Origin: Homalodisca vitripennis
Lineage: Eukaryota > Arthropoda > Insecta > Hemiptera > Cicadellidae
DNA: 64,000 nucleotides
Direction of reading: 5' to 3'
NCBI RefSeq assembly: GCF_021130785.1
Contig: NW_025777633.1
Location: 1-64,000, forward strand
Shown here in pieces: positions 1 through 13,595 of the stretch. Position 1 is the stretch's first letter. The number at the start of each line of letters is the position of its first letter. Under the pieces are notes generated by a model that was not told where the DNA came from, did not search any database, and saw only the letters and a list, made by a program, of their open reading frames with translations. Made by a program: the position numbers and the translations under genes.

Positions 1-2029
1 AATAAAGGTATAATACAGACAATTGACTTAATATCATTTTTGTAGGATTAATTTGTCAAAATATAACCCCAGCAATGGTTTAGGGATAAATATTTAATCA
101 TGTTTCTGTTCTTTAAAAGATACATATAAGGACATATACCATAAAAAATTAGAACTGGTTATAAGGAATACAGAATTATTAATAAGACGATTTTTTTAAT
201 CTAACCTTTTTATATATTCCAATTACCATCTAGAAGAAGTATTAACTATAATACAATTTTTGGATAAATTAATAACAAAAAATTGTTTAGACGTGCAAAT
301 TAAAATTTTTTAAATGATGTCAACAATATTTACCTATGATTTCTTGAGATATATGGTCTAGAAAATCTTTACAACTTTTGTCAAAAAAAGAATTGTATGC
401 ATTAAAATGACTTTTGACAAGGCCACTTATCTTTTGAGGTAACTTAGGAACATTTTGGAATTAATTGAGAAAATCAAGAGTTCTAAGGAATTAATAAAAG
501 ATAGTAAAATAAATTCATCTTATCGTTTTTATTTTATTATTATTATTATTATATATTTTACTACTATTTATTTCCGGTGATTAATTGGAACTGAAAAATT
601 GTGTTTGTTTCTATTTCTAGTCCTATTTCGTATTCTCTTTGAAATTCAATGAATATTCATGTCCAGCAGTGGACTAACACACAAACGCCCTCGTTATTCG
701 CCTTTGACGTCATTAGATGACAGTTATCCACTAGTACCATTTGCTGTTTAACGTGTAATGCGATTGTTGTGTGCATGCTACAAATACTGTGTATTTCCTA
801 TGTGAGTGTCCACAAATAAATTTCGTTTATATTTACTTCACATATTTTATAATTTGGATCAGATCTTTATCAAGATTAAATAATCTCAATAGTGGCCAGC
901 CAACAAGGTATAATAATTAAATACGTATGAAAATGCAATAAGTGATGAAAGTCTTTGCATTTACAGATAAAATATTCTCATGGATAGTAATATCATATAA
1001 CATTACATTTTATAAGAAAAATAAATCAAAAGTTACAATTCTTTTGCCATAAAACTGATTGTTTCCCTGACTCATTTGTTAAAGTTTTACATAGTATATA
1101 GAAAATTTGACTTCCCTTTATTTGGTGATATTTGTATTAATATTTCGCTCATTAAATACAAAACTCTGTGCAAAGTGAAATGAGAACTGAGGCGAACTCC
1201 GTAGTAAGGTAAAGGTAAAGTTTCAATTTTTATTAAATTGCCCTTAAAAACGCTGATTATTATTTTTCTACTATTGATATTTCAATATCAATTAATAATG
1301 CGCAATATTGCCTGGATGCGATTGAAATTTACTTTTTTGGAGTTATCCCAAATAACTATTTTGGGACAGTTACTTTTATTTAAATGTTATTGTTATTTAC
1401 ATACTTTTGTTCCGTAAATTATAAAAAAAAACTAAATATACTACTTGAGCACACATAGCCTTTTACTTTTTTTCAGATTCCTTAAGTTAACAAGTACCTC
1501 AAGTGTAAGCTATTCGTGCCGAGTAAGGTGTTAAACATTACATGTATATTCAGGTAGAAAATAGTGTTTTAAATAGTTGAAATAGGGCTATTTATACCAA
1601 GTCAGCATAATGTTCTATTGTAAACGGATTGTAAGATCCGTTATTTGAATAACGTTAATAGTTTCTTTTAAACTTTAGGAACTTTGTAAAATTGGTCTGT
1701 ATGTTTATTTGTTCATAAATATATTTTAGCGCCCGTCTATAAAAGTAAATTCATCATAACTAGCGTGAATAGTTTCGTTTTCTATTCGACTCATCCTGAA
1801 CAGCTGTTGTTCTGAGGGTTAAATGTTCTGTATCTCAATCAATCTTCATACTGCACAAATTTACACACATGAAAAACACAAATACGTGGTCTCACAGATT
1901 TCAGCTTCACTATTTGAATAATTAGCTCGAACAACTCTTAGCCATCAAAACTGTTTTTTTGCAATGTTTATTTTTCAAAGTACATTTTGATTTACCATTG
2001 ATGCTAATGTCAAGCAGAGATTACATAAA
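1..2029. other. AT-rich noncoding DNA
   Basis: No reading frame of note and no recognisable RNA gene. A short TTA microsatellite lies at about 531-560. Nothing else is supported. Confidence 0.6.
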
Positions 2030-2690
2030 AATAGGTTTTGGTTGTGAAATCCTTCCTGTGGAGAATTATATAAGGATCTCAGGCTTAGTAGAAGTAATGG
2101 TAATCCAACAATATCAGAGTCATCTCTAAGATTGGTGTAACGGCTGTGCCATTATGAGCCAATTTACATGTTTTAATGGTCCCCTCTAGAGCTGTACACT
2201 GAGCTGCAAATATAAATATTCATTTTATAAATACGCCATATACATTAAAGATTTATAGTATCGAAAATAATAAAAGGTTAACTAAGCTAATATTGGAAAT
2301 ATCATTTACAGTTGAATTGAGTTTAAATATAATGAATTACATTCATCATTGTAATGTAACTGATATGTATTCTCATATTATTTTAAAATTCCATAGTTTA
2401 TATACTATTTCGTAAGTGCCTGTGCTATCTCCACCAGCATTTGAAGTGCACATCAAAGTTTAGCTGTGGCCGCCATGTACGACGCGTCCGGGAGCCATAG
2501 TGGAAGTTTGCAGTCACTCTCACATCCCTGTACACGTGACTGAGATAAGCCTTGACTTGCAACTTAATTTGCTCTACTTGATGATGTGTGTAGTTTGTAC
2601 ATGGTACAAATGAAATAATCCCCTCTACAATATTATTCTATAATATAAATTACTTTGAGTGTTGTTTGACGTTGATGTAAATAAACAACT
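2030..2690. repeat. Direct repeat copy A (about 650 bp)
   Basis: This block recurs in the same orientation at about 5624-6290. The best conserved stretches are the one starting CTCAGGCTTAGTAGAA (2079) and the one around GGCCGCCATGTA (2468), followed by CATCCCTGTACAC. By eye the copies are roughly 80% identical with small indels, so the duplication is old. No coding potential is seen. It could be a dispersed nonautonomous element, or a pair of very old LTR-like ends flanking about 3 kb. Confidence 0.6.
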
Positions 2691-4322
2691 CATCAGGATA
2701 TAACAGCGAAAACAACTAACAAACTGCTCGCCTTCCCTTAAAACCATTTCCATCCCTACGAAATTTGGTATCAGACCTCGGACTCAGAGTCCTGGATGGC
2801 GTAGATGTGTGTATAATGAGTGCTAGAGTAGTGTTTTATTTATCTTGGTAGAATACAACTAATATTATCATACAACGCTTCTAATATGTAGGTTTAAGTT
2901 ATTTTTATACTCTAGGTAATTTTCCTCAATATTCATTATTTTTAAACTTATCAGGACAGTTATGGACTTAAGAAATAATTACCACTGCTTTTATTAGTTT
3001 TGAACAGAGTAACAAACGGATCATAAGTTTCCAGTAGTATTTAAGAATTTATTCAACATACGAATTGAGTTTATTCAAAAACGAGCCATTAGTTTTGTTG
3101 AGATCTAATTTATCTTACGATCTAGATGGCATTCAAAGAATCTGTGGTTTGAGTTTCGTGTGACTGGTACAAACCAGCTGTTCAAGTAGCCTACTTTCAA
3201 ATACAAGTACAAAACTCACTAATTGGATATCATCGACCTAAGCGAACGAAATGTTGTTAGTTCAACAGTAAATATATAATCTGTGGATGAATATATGTTA
3301 GTTTATCTCCCATACAACCGTACTGTCACGGATACAGATAATTCGTGTTTTATTTTTCTTCAACTTATTTTATAAAGGTCATGCTGAGACGACAGTTGTA
3401 AACTCTTATGAACGTTTTGCACAAAATTAGAAATTCTCGTTTGTCGTCAAGGTAGAATTTAAGGACAACTTCTACATAATGTCATCAACCATTTCGTCCA
3501 CATATAGTGCCGTTTTAAAACTATAAGAGTTTTACTAATACTTCATTCATGGTTTAAGAGAAATTTTGTTCTGTACAAATGTCGGAATCCCAAAATTTCT
3601 AAAATAGCATGAAACAAGCAGTGTCGAGTGCGTGGCTGCATGGGTTTCCACTGAGCGATCTAGTTCTTACAAGCGTTGGTACCAGGTTAAGTGTTAGAGA
3701 GGGCATTTTAGCCCTAACTTCGACTGATAAAATAATCCATCTTTACTTTAAGTTCAATGATGGTGCATGTCACTCCATTATCTAAGAACTTAAAATTTTG
3801 CATGCAACCTCAACGGAACCTTACGCGACACGTGGTGTAACATACTTATACCTTCTATAAATCATCTAACTTATTTAATTCAAATAATGGATATGGGTTA
3901 GCAATGGATAGTTATTAATGAACGCAAATATGTTGGGGCAGCAAGGCAGGTTTACGATGGTCACCAGAAACAAGAAAGTTCGTTCTGTTACGGTGAGTAA
4001 ATACTGGAGCCTTGGGAGCCATTTGATGGTCATTAAATTTACTCACCGTCATGTTATTTGTAAAAGTGACTCAACGCATGTGAAAAAAGCTGTTATTTGT
4101 CGTCAACTCATTTTATAACCTTTATTAAATTTTGTGGAGATTCTGATAAAAGTAATAACAATAGTTGATTTCAAAGTTATTAACTCACCTATTCACGAAT
4201 TCATATACTAATCTATAAAAAAATACTTTTTACCTAAACCTTATTCACATACAGTAACTTCTTAACTAATAAGTTACATAAAATAATTAAATATACAAAT
4301 TAATGCTCTTTTCTTACTTGAA
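2691..4322. other. Noncoding DNA with an old repeat fragment
   Basis: No supported gene. Around 3760-3850 there is an antisense-looking copy of the dispersed family seen at 51.07 kb, recognisable by a GCATGCAACCTC block followed by a changed form of the 'acaccacgtgt' block. Confidence 0.4.
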
Positions 4323-4793
4323 ATTATATATTATTTTAAACAAACTCTCCAATAATATAAGTTTTTTTTTTATTTTTTTGAGGCCTCTCGTACTCAATTA
4401 GAACATCTTCGGACCCACACAACTGAATAGAAGTAATAATAACAATAATAACATAAACAATTTTCTATAAAATAAAAACACATGTCATTAAAAATACAAA
4501 GAGATTTACAAAGAAAAAAATAAAGTTGATATTTAGTTAAATCAAATAAAGTAACGGTGAATTTTGATAATTTTCAACTTTATATATATACATATAACAT
4601 ACTGTCCTGTCATATAATATTATCTCTTTGTATTTTTAATGACATATGTTTTTATTTAGTACAAAATTGTTTTTTGTTATTATTACTTTTATTCAGTTAT
4701 GTGGGTCCGAAAATGTTCTGATTGAGTACGAAAGGCCTCAAGAAAAATAAAAAAATTATATTATTGGAGAGTTTGTTTCAATTAATATATAAT
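4323..4793. mobile_element. Foldback / MITE-like palindromic element
   Basis: Two long inverted arms, 4323-4505 and 4623-4793, flank a loop of about 117 bp. Matching blocks include CAAACTCTCCAATAATATAA against its complement near 4760-4780, GAGGCCTCTCGTACTCAATT against its complement near 4715-4740, and ATTAAAAATACAAAGAGA against its complement near 4623-4640. By eye arm identity is roughly 90%. The element has no coding capacity, which fits a foldback or long-TIR MITE. The target duplication was not resolved because the edges are AT-rich. Confidence 0.7.
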
Positions 4794-5623
4794 CAAATAT
4801 AGTTTTGATAAGGAAAGGAGACTCACTAAAAGTAATAGCAAACCCACAAAACCACAGGTAGCTATAATACTGGTGTAATGTATATGCTGTTACAACCTGC
4901 TGTTGTAATGTTAAGTGCGGACATACAGAGAGACAACCAGTGTGAACACATGACGTTACCAATGTCACAAGAACACTGTGCTATATAGTGGGTGGAACAT
5001 TGATCAAAATGACTTGATCAGTGTTAGGATCAATGAGAATCTGTGATCAATGGTAACATTGTATGGTAACATTTAATATAATAAATGATGATGCACTTTT
5101 CATTCATGGCGTTATTTGTAAAATCTGTCAAAACCTTTAACAAACGATATAACGGTTTACAACAATACAAGAACAACAAAAAAGGAAAACAACCTTTTGA
5201 GTGACAGTAAGGAAATTACAAAATTTGAGAGCCTCCAGCCCGGTAATTGTCCGGTTACGTAATGGAAAATGTAAACAAAACTTCTGGTAGAACGTATCTT
5301 TATTTATTAGTTTTGCCTCCATTTTAGTGTTATGCAATAAAAAAGCTACAAAAGGCGCAGGATAATAAATTATAGTGTTTTCGCACATTATATAATTTGT
5401 AATATGCTGAATTATATCTTCCTAAGTCTCTATAGTTATATAATAGGCACACCTACGTGAACACACTGATTCAGCCGCACCGCTCAAATAATCAGCGTTA
5501 CTGACGATCAGCCAGTATTACTGTTTTTATTTGTAACTTTTATTTTTAATTTAACTACTAATTTACCTTTAATTCTATATCGACCAAATATTACATTAAA
5601 ATGCATTTATGCATAACCGAGGT
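4794..5623. other. Noncoding DNA
   Basis: No gene, RNA or clear repeat was recognised. An 83-codon minus-strand frame at 5137-5388 has no recognisable domain and was not called. Confidence 0.4.
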
Positions 5624-6290
5624 GGTAGGTTTTATGTGAGGATGATTCGAGAAGTATCTCAGGCTTAGTAGAAATGATGGTAATCCAACAATATCAGAGT
5701 CATCTCTAAAATTGGTGTAATGGCTGTGTCGTTATTACCTTATTTACATGTTATTGGTTCCCCCTAGAGCTTTACATATAGCTGCAAAGATATATCTTCA
5801 TTTGTAAATACACAATATACAAAGGAAGTAAGTATAATATGACCACTTCTTCATAAGCTTTGTAGTATCGAAAATGATAAAAGATTGTCAATTAAACAAA
5901 TCTTGGAAAACATTCACAGTTAAATTGAATTTAGATTATAATAAATAACACTCATAAATATGAAGTAAGTAATATGTTTATTCATATAATTTTACGACTA
6001 CACAGTTTATATAATATTTTGGAAGTTTCTATCCTATCTCCACCCCCATATGAAGTACACATTGAAGTTTAGTTGAGGCCGCCATGTATGATGAGTCCGG
6101 GAGCAATAGTGGAAGTTTGTAGTCGCTCTCACATCCCTGTACACGGGATTAAGATAAGCTTTGACTTGCAACTTAACTTGCTCCACTTGTCGTTGTGGAG
6201 AGTTTATATAAGGTTAAAATGAGATAATCCACTCCATAAACTTATACTACAGTATAAAGTACATTGTTTGAAGTTGGTGGAAATGACAAG
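5624..6290. repeat. Direct repeat copy B (about 650 bp)
   Basis: Partner of the block at 2030-2690, in the same orientation and of similar length. Conserved landmarks are CTCAGGCTTAGTAGAA near 5660, GGCCGCCATGTATGATG near 6078 and CATCCCTGTACACG near 6131. Confidence 0.6.
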
Positions 6291-8368
6291 TAACAACTTT
6301 CGTTATGATTTGGATAAATTTTGATTATTAATCAATAAAACAAATCTACAAATTGATCAAAAATCTTTTACTTCTGAACATTTTCTTCAAAAAAACATGA
6401 GGTTTTAAAAAACCTAATTTTAAATAATATATTAATTCGAATTTTAAGTGTAATATTGTATCCAAACTAGTCAATAACTCAAAATTAAAAAGGGGAGAAG
6501 CAATTATTTTCCCTGCATTGTGCTTTCAATTATTCTATAACTTATTTTTCATAAATACTGATCCATCACAAGACATAAAATTAACTATCTACATATAACT
6601 ATCTACGTAACTATACAATTTAACTACCTTTCTTAAATGGAGTTTGGTATTTGTATGAAACCAGGAGAGACATTTGTTAAGATAACAACATTTGCTGGAG
6701 TTACATATCGGGAGATCGGGAAGCAAGAAAAATTAACTGTGAAACGAAAAATTTTAAGACCGTTTTCAAAGCTATGCAAATTAAAATGGGCAAAAATATA
6801 CGATTTTTGTAGATTTTCTTGATCGCAAGGCAAACTCTAGATTGGCATCGGAAATATTTCACATGAAACAAAAGTGCTCACACACGTGCAAAGCCAACGG
6901 AATTGCGTGCAAAGAACACTAAAATAAATATATACTTCGATTTTTAGTCTAACACGTTTCATAACCGATTAAACTGGTATGTTATAAATAAAGGAACGAA
7001 TTGGTTCTAAGGAAATATATATATATAATATTATATATATTATTATCAATAGTAATATATTATATATATTTATAAATGTATTATTTAATTACAAATTTCT
7101 CAGGTATCTTTCCCAAAAGGCTTTTGAAGTACATTTTTCCAGGATAGTATCCAATGTAAGAATACATGTATTAAATTTTACTTAAGGGTTCTAATACCAT
7201 ATACTGTGTTACTTCTGGAAAATTAAGTTTATATTATAATGTTGCGTATTGAAATCTCCGGTCTGTTGGAGTAAGATAATTAATGATTGCAATAATTACT
7301 GAAAATACCACATGTTCATTACCCAAGTCTACAAAGATGTTCAATTTTACACAATTGGATTATATTGTCCTCAGTGAACAACAATAGGCACGTTTTAAGT
7401 GATTACCAATCGTATGTTGTGGACAGATATGTTTCACTGGAACTATTCAAATATATCATAAATTATATGTTCTGGTTTTGTAGTAAACAACAAATAATAG
7501 TATATATGAATATTATAATTCACTGACGTGCTAACACTGTAAGCACTCTCTAATACCAATATCTGGTACAGTGGTGTCGCATGTTTACTGTATATGGGAA
7601 TATGTTACCGGACCCCTGTATAGATAGCTATACACAGATTGTGTTGTGGATATTGAAGCAAATGATAGTACATCGGGGTATGGTTTGGTTGAATGCTAAT
7701 AACTTTATAAAAATTTTAAATGCATAAAAGTACTGAAATTAATACGGATTTACTATTAATTTTTGAATTAAAATAATGTTTGAACAAAAAAATATTATTT
7801 GAACAAAATACCTTAATCACAAATAAATTATATATAAAATATAGCTACAGACTTAGATAGTTCTAACTAATATAATTTAACTCGATTATAATTTTTCACT
7901 TATACCTTAATCTAGAACTAAACATGATGAATTAACTGAATCAGAAATCTGCATAGTACACATTAACTGTTAAGGAACCCGGAATGCCCATCTTGGTAAT
8001 GTTAATAAATAGTCCAGTTTGATAAAAACTACTGGACATATTGAATTGAATTTTTTACTGTGGTTCAAGAAACTCTATATACACATACTGACTTTTTTTT
8101 ATTTTACGCATTTGCAAGATAACGGAGAAATGTTTTTTATCCTATTTCAAAATTTTCACTTATTTTTTGTTTTTTATTTATAAAAATAAAAATCTTTTAA
8201 TTTTTACGCCATAAAAAACGTAGCTTATGTGGAAAACTATTATGCGCACTAAATAAAAATTTCAACTCAATATCTGTACTAGTTCCTGAGAAAAATGGGG
8301 TTTTATGTTTAAAAATGAGATTTGCGGAAAAATGTTAAAAACCAAAAATATTCATTTTATCAATTACA
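6291..8368. other. AT-rich noncoding DNA
   Basis: No supported gene. A short AT-only near-palindrome lies at 7015-7077 and is probably just low complexity. Confidence 0.5.
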
Positions 8369-8905
8369 TCAGTACATTCCAGCCTTATAAGCAGGGGTTT
8401 CTTCGTCATTTTCCTACAGCCTTCTTTTCTGCAGCCTCTCGTGAAGTCTGACACTGCTTTTTCTGCACTTCGGATACGTTTTCGCGGTTATTTCATCGAT
8501 AATTTCATCGCGGTTATTGTGCGAATGCCTAGTTGAAGACCCATTTCATGTAGGACTCTGCATTTTATAATGTGTCCATCATTGTAACTGGAAACTGCTT
8601 CATAGACTCCAAATTTAAGAGTTTTTAGAGTAACAAAATTATTTTTTGGAATTCTAGCCCATATGACACTATTGACACTTTCGTTGACATTTTGCGTCTT
8701 ACCATGTAAACATATTTTTAGTAGGTTCAGTCAACGAGTGCCTTGAAGTTTGGTTTTATTGGAGCCATTATAGCCTCTGGCATAGCATTATTAAGTCTAT
8801 ACTCATCATTATGTCTATAATAGTTTACACAGGCAATAATTTGAAGCGCACGCTTATATTTAAGCAAAACGTCTTGTGCAAACATATTGTAACTAACTAT
8901 TGTAA
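8369..8905 (-). pseudogene. Mutator-like (MULE-type) transposase remnant, C-terminal part
   Basis: Read on the minus strand, three adjacent frames give a continuous transposase-like signal. An upstream part runs from about 8885 and contains AMPEAIMAPIKPNFKALV. After a frame change near 8740, a part follows with CLHGKTQNVNESVN, IWARIPKNNFVTLKTL and KFGVYEAVSSYNDGHI. A lysine/arginine-rich tail ends in YKAGMY just before a stop at 8369-8371. The Asn-Glu-Ser and Ile-Trp-x-Arg-x-Pro-Lys blocks are familiar from a transposase-like family that is common in insect genomes and usually labelled Mutator-like; that family name is from memory, not from a search. At least two frame breaks and the missing catalytic N-terminal half make it a dead remnant. 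No terminal inverted repeats were identified. Confidence 0.55.
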
Positions 8906-11480
8906 GGTAAATATTTAATTATAATTAGAAGTATAATATATCAATAAACTCAGAATGAGCCATATTTTCATAAAAATATAAAATAACAATCGATAGAAAA
9001 TATTTTTTTGGGTTTCCGGGTCCCGTTAAAAGGGTTTTATAACTTTATTTTATTAAACTCTTTTGGAAGCTAAATAATAATACATTTGTATCCCTTTTTA
9101 TAACCCAAACTTCAAATTTTCGTCATTTGTGACAACGATGTACTTAAAGACCAAACAGTTTTTTTTATCTTTATCTGAATACCTATAATCAACCCAAGGA
9201 TAATCCAGGTTAAACAGCCTAGCTACAAAAGAGTCTTTTAACTTGTTTTCAATGTCTGAGTTGTTTGTTCTACATACATATGCTGTGACTCTCTGAATAC
9301 CTCATTCTATAGACGGTGTCTTTGCGTTATATTTGTAGTTCTGAAGACAAAATCGATTCCTCTCCACATACCTCTGTTATCCAACATCTTGCTTGAATCG
9401 ACAGCCATAACCTATACATATTTATTAGATTTTATATTAGTAGATTGGATAAAGTGGTTTAAATTTATAATAATTTTTTTGAAACTCCAATATCTTTATT
9501 CTATTGCAATTGCAACCAGAGATGCCAGTAGTTCGTTCTAATTATAAAATAAATGTGTTAATAATTGCTTCTAAAATTTTAAATAAAAAATTAGATTAGC
9601 ATAAAAATCACTATCTTAGGAAACTTTGCTACCCACAAAGTTTAATTCCTGGTTTTTAATTTAAAAAATATAAGTATGAAGGAAACATGATTTTTCCGGA
9701 CGTTTCCCATCGTTTACTGACACAGCACATCTGGAACACCACGTTTCGAGCTCTACAACTGAACTCTTCCTCACTTAGATAACTAACCTAAAATATAAAT
9801 GAAATTTAATTAGAACAATCGAATCATGCCAGAGCGTTGACACTTAAGTCAAGAAACACAAAATACATGATGTGCCAACTCTATGTACACTAACTATAAA
9901 ACATGGACTTAACAAAATCAAAACATTAATTATGATTAAAACTGAGCTGAAGAATACAAGTTACAATAGGTCTACACTGAATGACCACCCACAGAGAACT
10001 GAACAAAGATTAACAGTAAATGGCGATCATTATGTCGGAAAGAAGATGGCCACAAATAAGGAGCCTTTTTTATTATTTTATAGTTCTAACTGAATTTCTC
10101 AGTAACTCAGCATTTGTTTATATATAACTGCACAGTAATTTCATATAACAGGCAAATTCTACACTAGATTGAACGAGATAACGGTATATTTGTTTTAAAG
10201 GCTGTAAATCAATATATTGCTTCGTAGAAAACCATAAATTTATATTAAACATGTCTCTAATTTCTAATAAACGTTTTACGTAATATAATTTCTACGGTAA
10301 CCTTACCAGTTTAGTTTAAGAGGAACCTACTGCAGACTATGGTTATATGAGGATTTTGTAATCTTAGATATTTAATTCCAACACTTAGTTTAAACTCAAG
10401 TAGAGATAAGATAAGATTTAATCTTACGCTTGTTGCAAAATCCAAAATTAGACAATGGTAATCACATGTTCTAGTTGGATCAGCTCTTGCCGCCTTACTC
10501 AGATATTTACTCTAATCTCCAATAAAATTTTCGTAATTCACAAACATCCTAATGCCAGTAAAGAAATTTTAAATAACCTGTATACAGTAAAGTATATGGC
10601 GTAAATCTCTGCTTTTTAATGCATTTTAAAGAAGGGTTCCACCTCTGAAGCGACGTGGTAGTTGTGAAATATATACTTGTGTCATTTTAGTAAAATATAT
10701 TTACTGAAATTTTGAAACTTTACAAGAAAAGGTTTAATACAAATATTACTAAAACTGTTGTACTACAATTCATTACTGCAGATAAATCAACGCAGGGAAA
10801 TGTTTTTCTGAACATCAGTATATATCACGTTAACCAGACGGTTCTTGCTCACTGAGTCTGAAACTCGTTCAATAAATCTAACATGCTCGATGCAATGGAA
10901 CCCATGGGGAAAAAGCAGCTTTTTATCGGAAATAACAGTGTACAGGTTTTGAAAGTTTGCTTTGCATGAATTTTTTGCAAGTCTGTGAATAATGGTTAGG
11001 GCAGTATTTTGAATATGCTCAGGATTGCCAACTGTTATTATCTATCTGTCTACAGGACTTGAGAATGAAATGAATTATGCAGCCCCAGTGAAGCCTCTTA
11101 CGGCACGTGACGTAGCGTACTTAGGCCTATACCTTGTAGTATTAATTAGGTTTGTGGTAGTGAAATCCTCCAGGTTTAATTAGCGCTTCTGCGATGTCTG
11201 TTTATTAGAACTTGAAATATTGTTATTTTGAAGTTGTATGGGAATATGAGTGATTGTTTTTGAGTATGGATTATAATACAATTGATTATTTTAACTAAAT
11301 TAATGGGAATTCTTTGATACAACTTTTGTAGCCTAATATTTTGAATTATAAAATAAAAAAATGGTTATAGTTTAAAATTAATAAATATTATGTGAGTGTG
11401 TATTCTCTTTACAGTTTCATAACTAGGTGAGATTGTTTCAATGTTTAATTTGTGAAATGTCAAAGGCATGTTTGTGTTTT
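8906..11480. other. Noncoding DNA
   Basis: No supported gene. On the minus strand about 9125-9280 holds a 50-codon open stretch that I do not recognise. Near 11,070-11,160 there is a weak copy of the dispersed family best seen at 51.07 kb. Confidence 0.4.
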
Positions 11481-11484
11481 GACA

Positions 11485-11825
11485 TGCCTACTAGCAGTTA
11501 CCCGTTCCTTCGCACGTACCTTGTCAAGTTTAGCAGCTTTATAAGCCTCTGGTGCCAATGTTTAGTTTGGATTTTCCCCACGATCAATAAAAAAGTGTAT
11601 ATTTCCGATCTCAGTATTTTTGTTTCAAATCTGATTTTGCATTTTTCCCAATCAAGAACACATATATACATACACAGCTTTGAGAAGCTTACTTATGTTA
11701 AAAGAGAACTAATTTTGGTTTTATAACAGTCGTCATATGTAAAGTAGAAGTTAGACTACATCGTCTCTTATATCTGCACTGCTAGTAGTTACCCGCCTCT
11801 TTGCACACAATTTAGTAACTGTTAC
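11485..11825 (+). repeat. Two tandem copies of a repeat with a GTTACCCG core
   Basis: The string AGCAGTTACCCGTTCCTTCG at about 11,493 recurs in diverged form (AGTAGTTACCCGCCTCTTTG) at about 11,786, an offset near 293 bp. Similar short strings are common in transposon-derived repeats of insect genomes. No coding function is supported. Confidence 0.4.
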
Positions 11826-12980
11826 ACGTTTATGACTATGCTGGTTCGAGTGAATTATATTTCAAACTCCAATGTTGAGTTTGCCTTGATGTCACGATCA
11901 AGAAAATACGTCAAAAGACAGAGTTATGGCCATTGTAATGTACTTGTTCTCAGTATGACTTTTTCCATGTTTGATTTTACCTTCTATATGGAAATATATA
12001 TCACAGATCAGAGAATCCCACTTCTGTAAAAAGTGAACAAAGATGAGTTTTATAAAAGTATTTGGATTTATAGTATAAGTTAGATAGAAACATTGTCATT
12101 AAGATCTAATACGATAAAACTACATAAAAAATGACAATAAGCGTTTGCTTCTTTACAAACTGAACAAGATTTTTGCATATTTAGAACTGGTATTGGTACA
12201 TTATATCAAAAGCACAGTTCAGCGAACTTCCATCTAGCATAGTGTTTGCTGACTGCCTGAGTTTTTGGAGTCAATTTCTGACTATGTTTTTTAGGACATA
12301 TTCTAAGGTAGATGAGTACTGACTTAATCACTCAAATCTAAAACGGCTTTAATAATAATTGTTATTTATATCATCATTAGATATCCCTTATATTACAATA
12401 TACTCCCTTTAGATGTAAAAGAATTGAAAATCATAAACAATGTTTATACAATACAGTTAATTTGACCTGCTCATTTAATTAATATTTATCAACCTTAAAG
12501 ACCAAGATGGAATAATTTTTCGCTACATTTAAGATCTATGAGGCGTAGCCCGGAGGCATTTTCAAATAAAAATAAGCCTATAATCATCCCAGGCACCGTA
12601 AAAATGTTCACGTAAAATGTCACTACAATTGGTTGAATAGTTTACGCGGGAAAGCAACATAAGTAAACATGGCTCTTTCTAATTTATAATATATAATTAG
12701 GATATGTAAATAATAAACAAGCATCTTTTAACAGTTTTAGGAAACTTGTATGAATGTTCTTTATTAGTATTTACTCAATAACTGTAAATTAATTTGAATA
12801 ATAATGAATAAATAATTAATAATAAGATAATGATAAAACATAACTTGACAAATTGCAACAGAGTGCACCAAAATATAATCTTGGTGAAATGTATTTGTGT
12901 ATAATCTATATATTACTTTATTATAACTCAATGTATTGTACTCGTACAAACGAGGAAGACAAACGCCACACCACGAGTCG
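11826..12980. other. Noncoding DNA
   Basis: No supported gene. The small frames here have no recognisable features. Confidence 0.4.
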
Positions 12981-13180
12981 CAATAGGTTTCGGTGAGGTT
13001 TCATGCAAATTTCAAATCTATAGCTGATTCCATTCTCTTGGATGCTTCAACGGCACTCAGAAAAATTCAATGGTTGGACATGTACCAGCATAGAACTAAT
13101 TCTTGGCTATGTATAAATAAGGCTTCATGCAAAATTTAAAGTCTGCAGATGAAATCATTGTCGAGATATGTTTTCACATG
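12981..13180 (+). repeat. Two degraded copies of a dispersed repeat family
   Basis: Blocks TTTCATGCAAATTTCAAATC (13,001) and CTTCATGCAAAATTTAAAGT (13,123) match the diagnostic string of a family also seen at 13.60, 51.1, 51.7, 56.5, 56.8, 59.75 and 60.0 kb. The better copies run from a GCTTC(A/G) block through GCATGCAAAATTTCAAGT to GAGAT and a GACA-repeat tail. Confidence 0.5.
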
Positions 13181-13455
13181 ATACAATTTTGTTTATTAAA
13201 TAAGTTTACGTATCAGTGTTTAAATAATAAAATTATATTCACCAAATAACCATATAATGATGCTATATGTGATAGGATCGTCAGGCCTACATCTGTTAAT
13301 ATATCACATTGTGGGATCTCCTATGTGTATATTGAGTTTGATTATAAAGTTATTTACTGTGCTATTTTATCGCTACCTAGACGGTTACCCATAAGACCAA
13401 TGTAAACTATTTACTAATTCTCAGCCAAATTAAATGGATATATATATATACATAT

Positions 13456-13526
13456 AATTTCAATAAGCATTGAATCACAAATACGGTGGAGCGAGTACTT
13501 TTTGTGATTTAATGTTTATTGAAATT
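13456..13526. repeat. 26-bp inverted repeat (hairpin)
   Basis: The arm 13456-13481 pairs with 13500-13526 with about two mismatches around an 18-bp loop. It is embedded in a degraded copy of the dispersed family (13,360-13,655) and is followed by an AT microsatellite, so it is probably an insertion or a variant arm in that repeat. Confidence 0.6.
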
Positions 13527-13557
13527 GAATAAGGCTATTGCCATTTATACTATTTAA

Positions 13558-13558
<1 letters not shown>

Positions 13559-13591
<33 letters not shown>
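13559..13591. repeat. AT dinucleotide microsatellite
   Basis: About 15 uninterrupted AT units. Confidence 0.9.

Positions 13592-13595
<4 letters not shown>

Noticed and set aside
2030..6290. LTR retrotransposon bounded by the 650-bp direct repeats
   Set aside because: No TG...CA ends, primer site, coding remnant or target duplication was found. They are kept as a plain direct repeat pair.
13559..13591. Promoter or origin signal
   Set aside because: A plain AT microsatellite.
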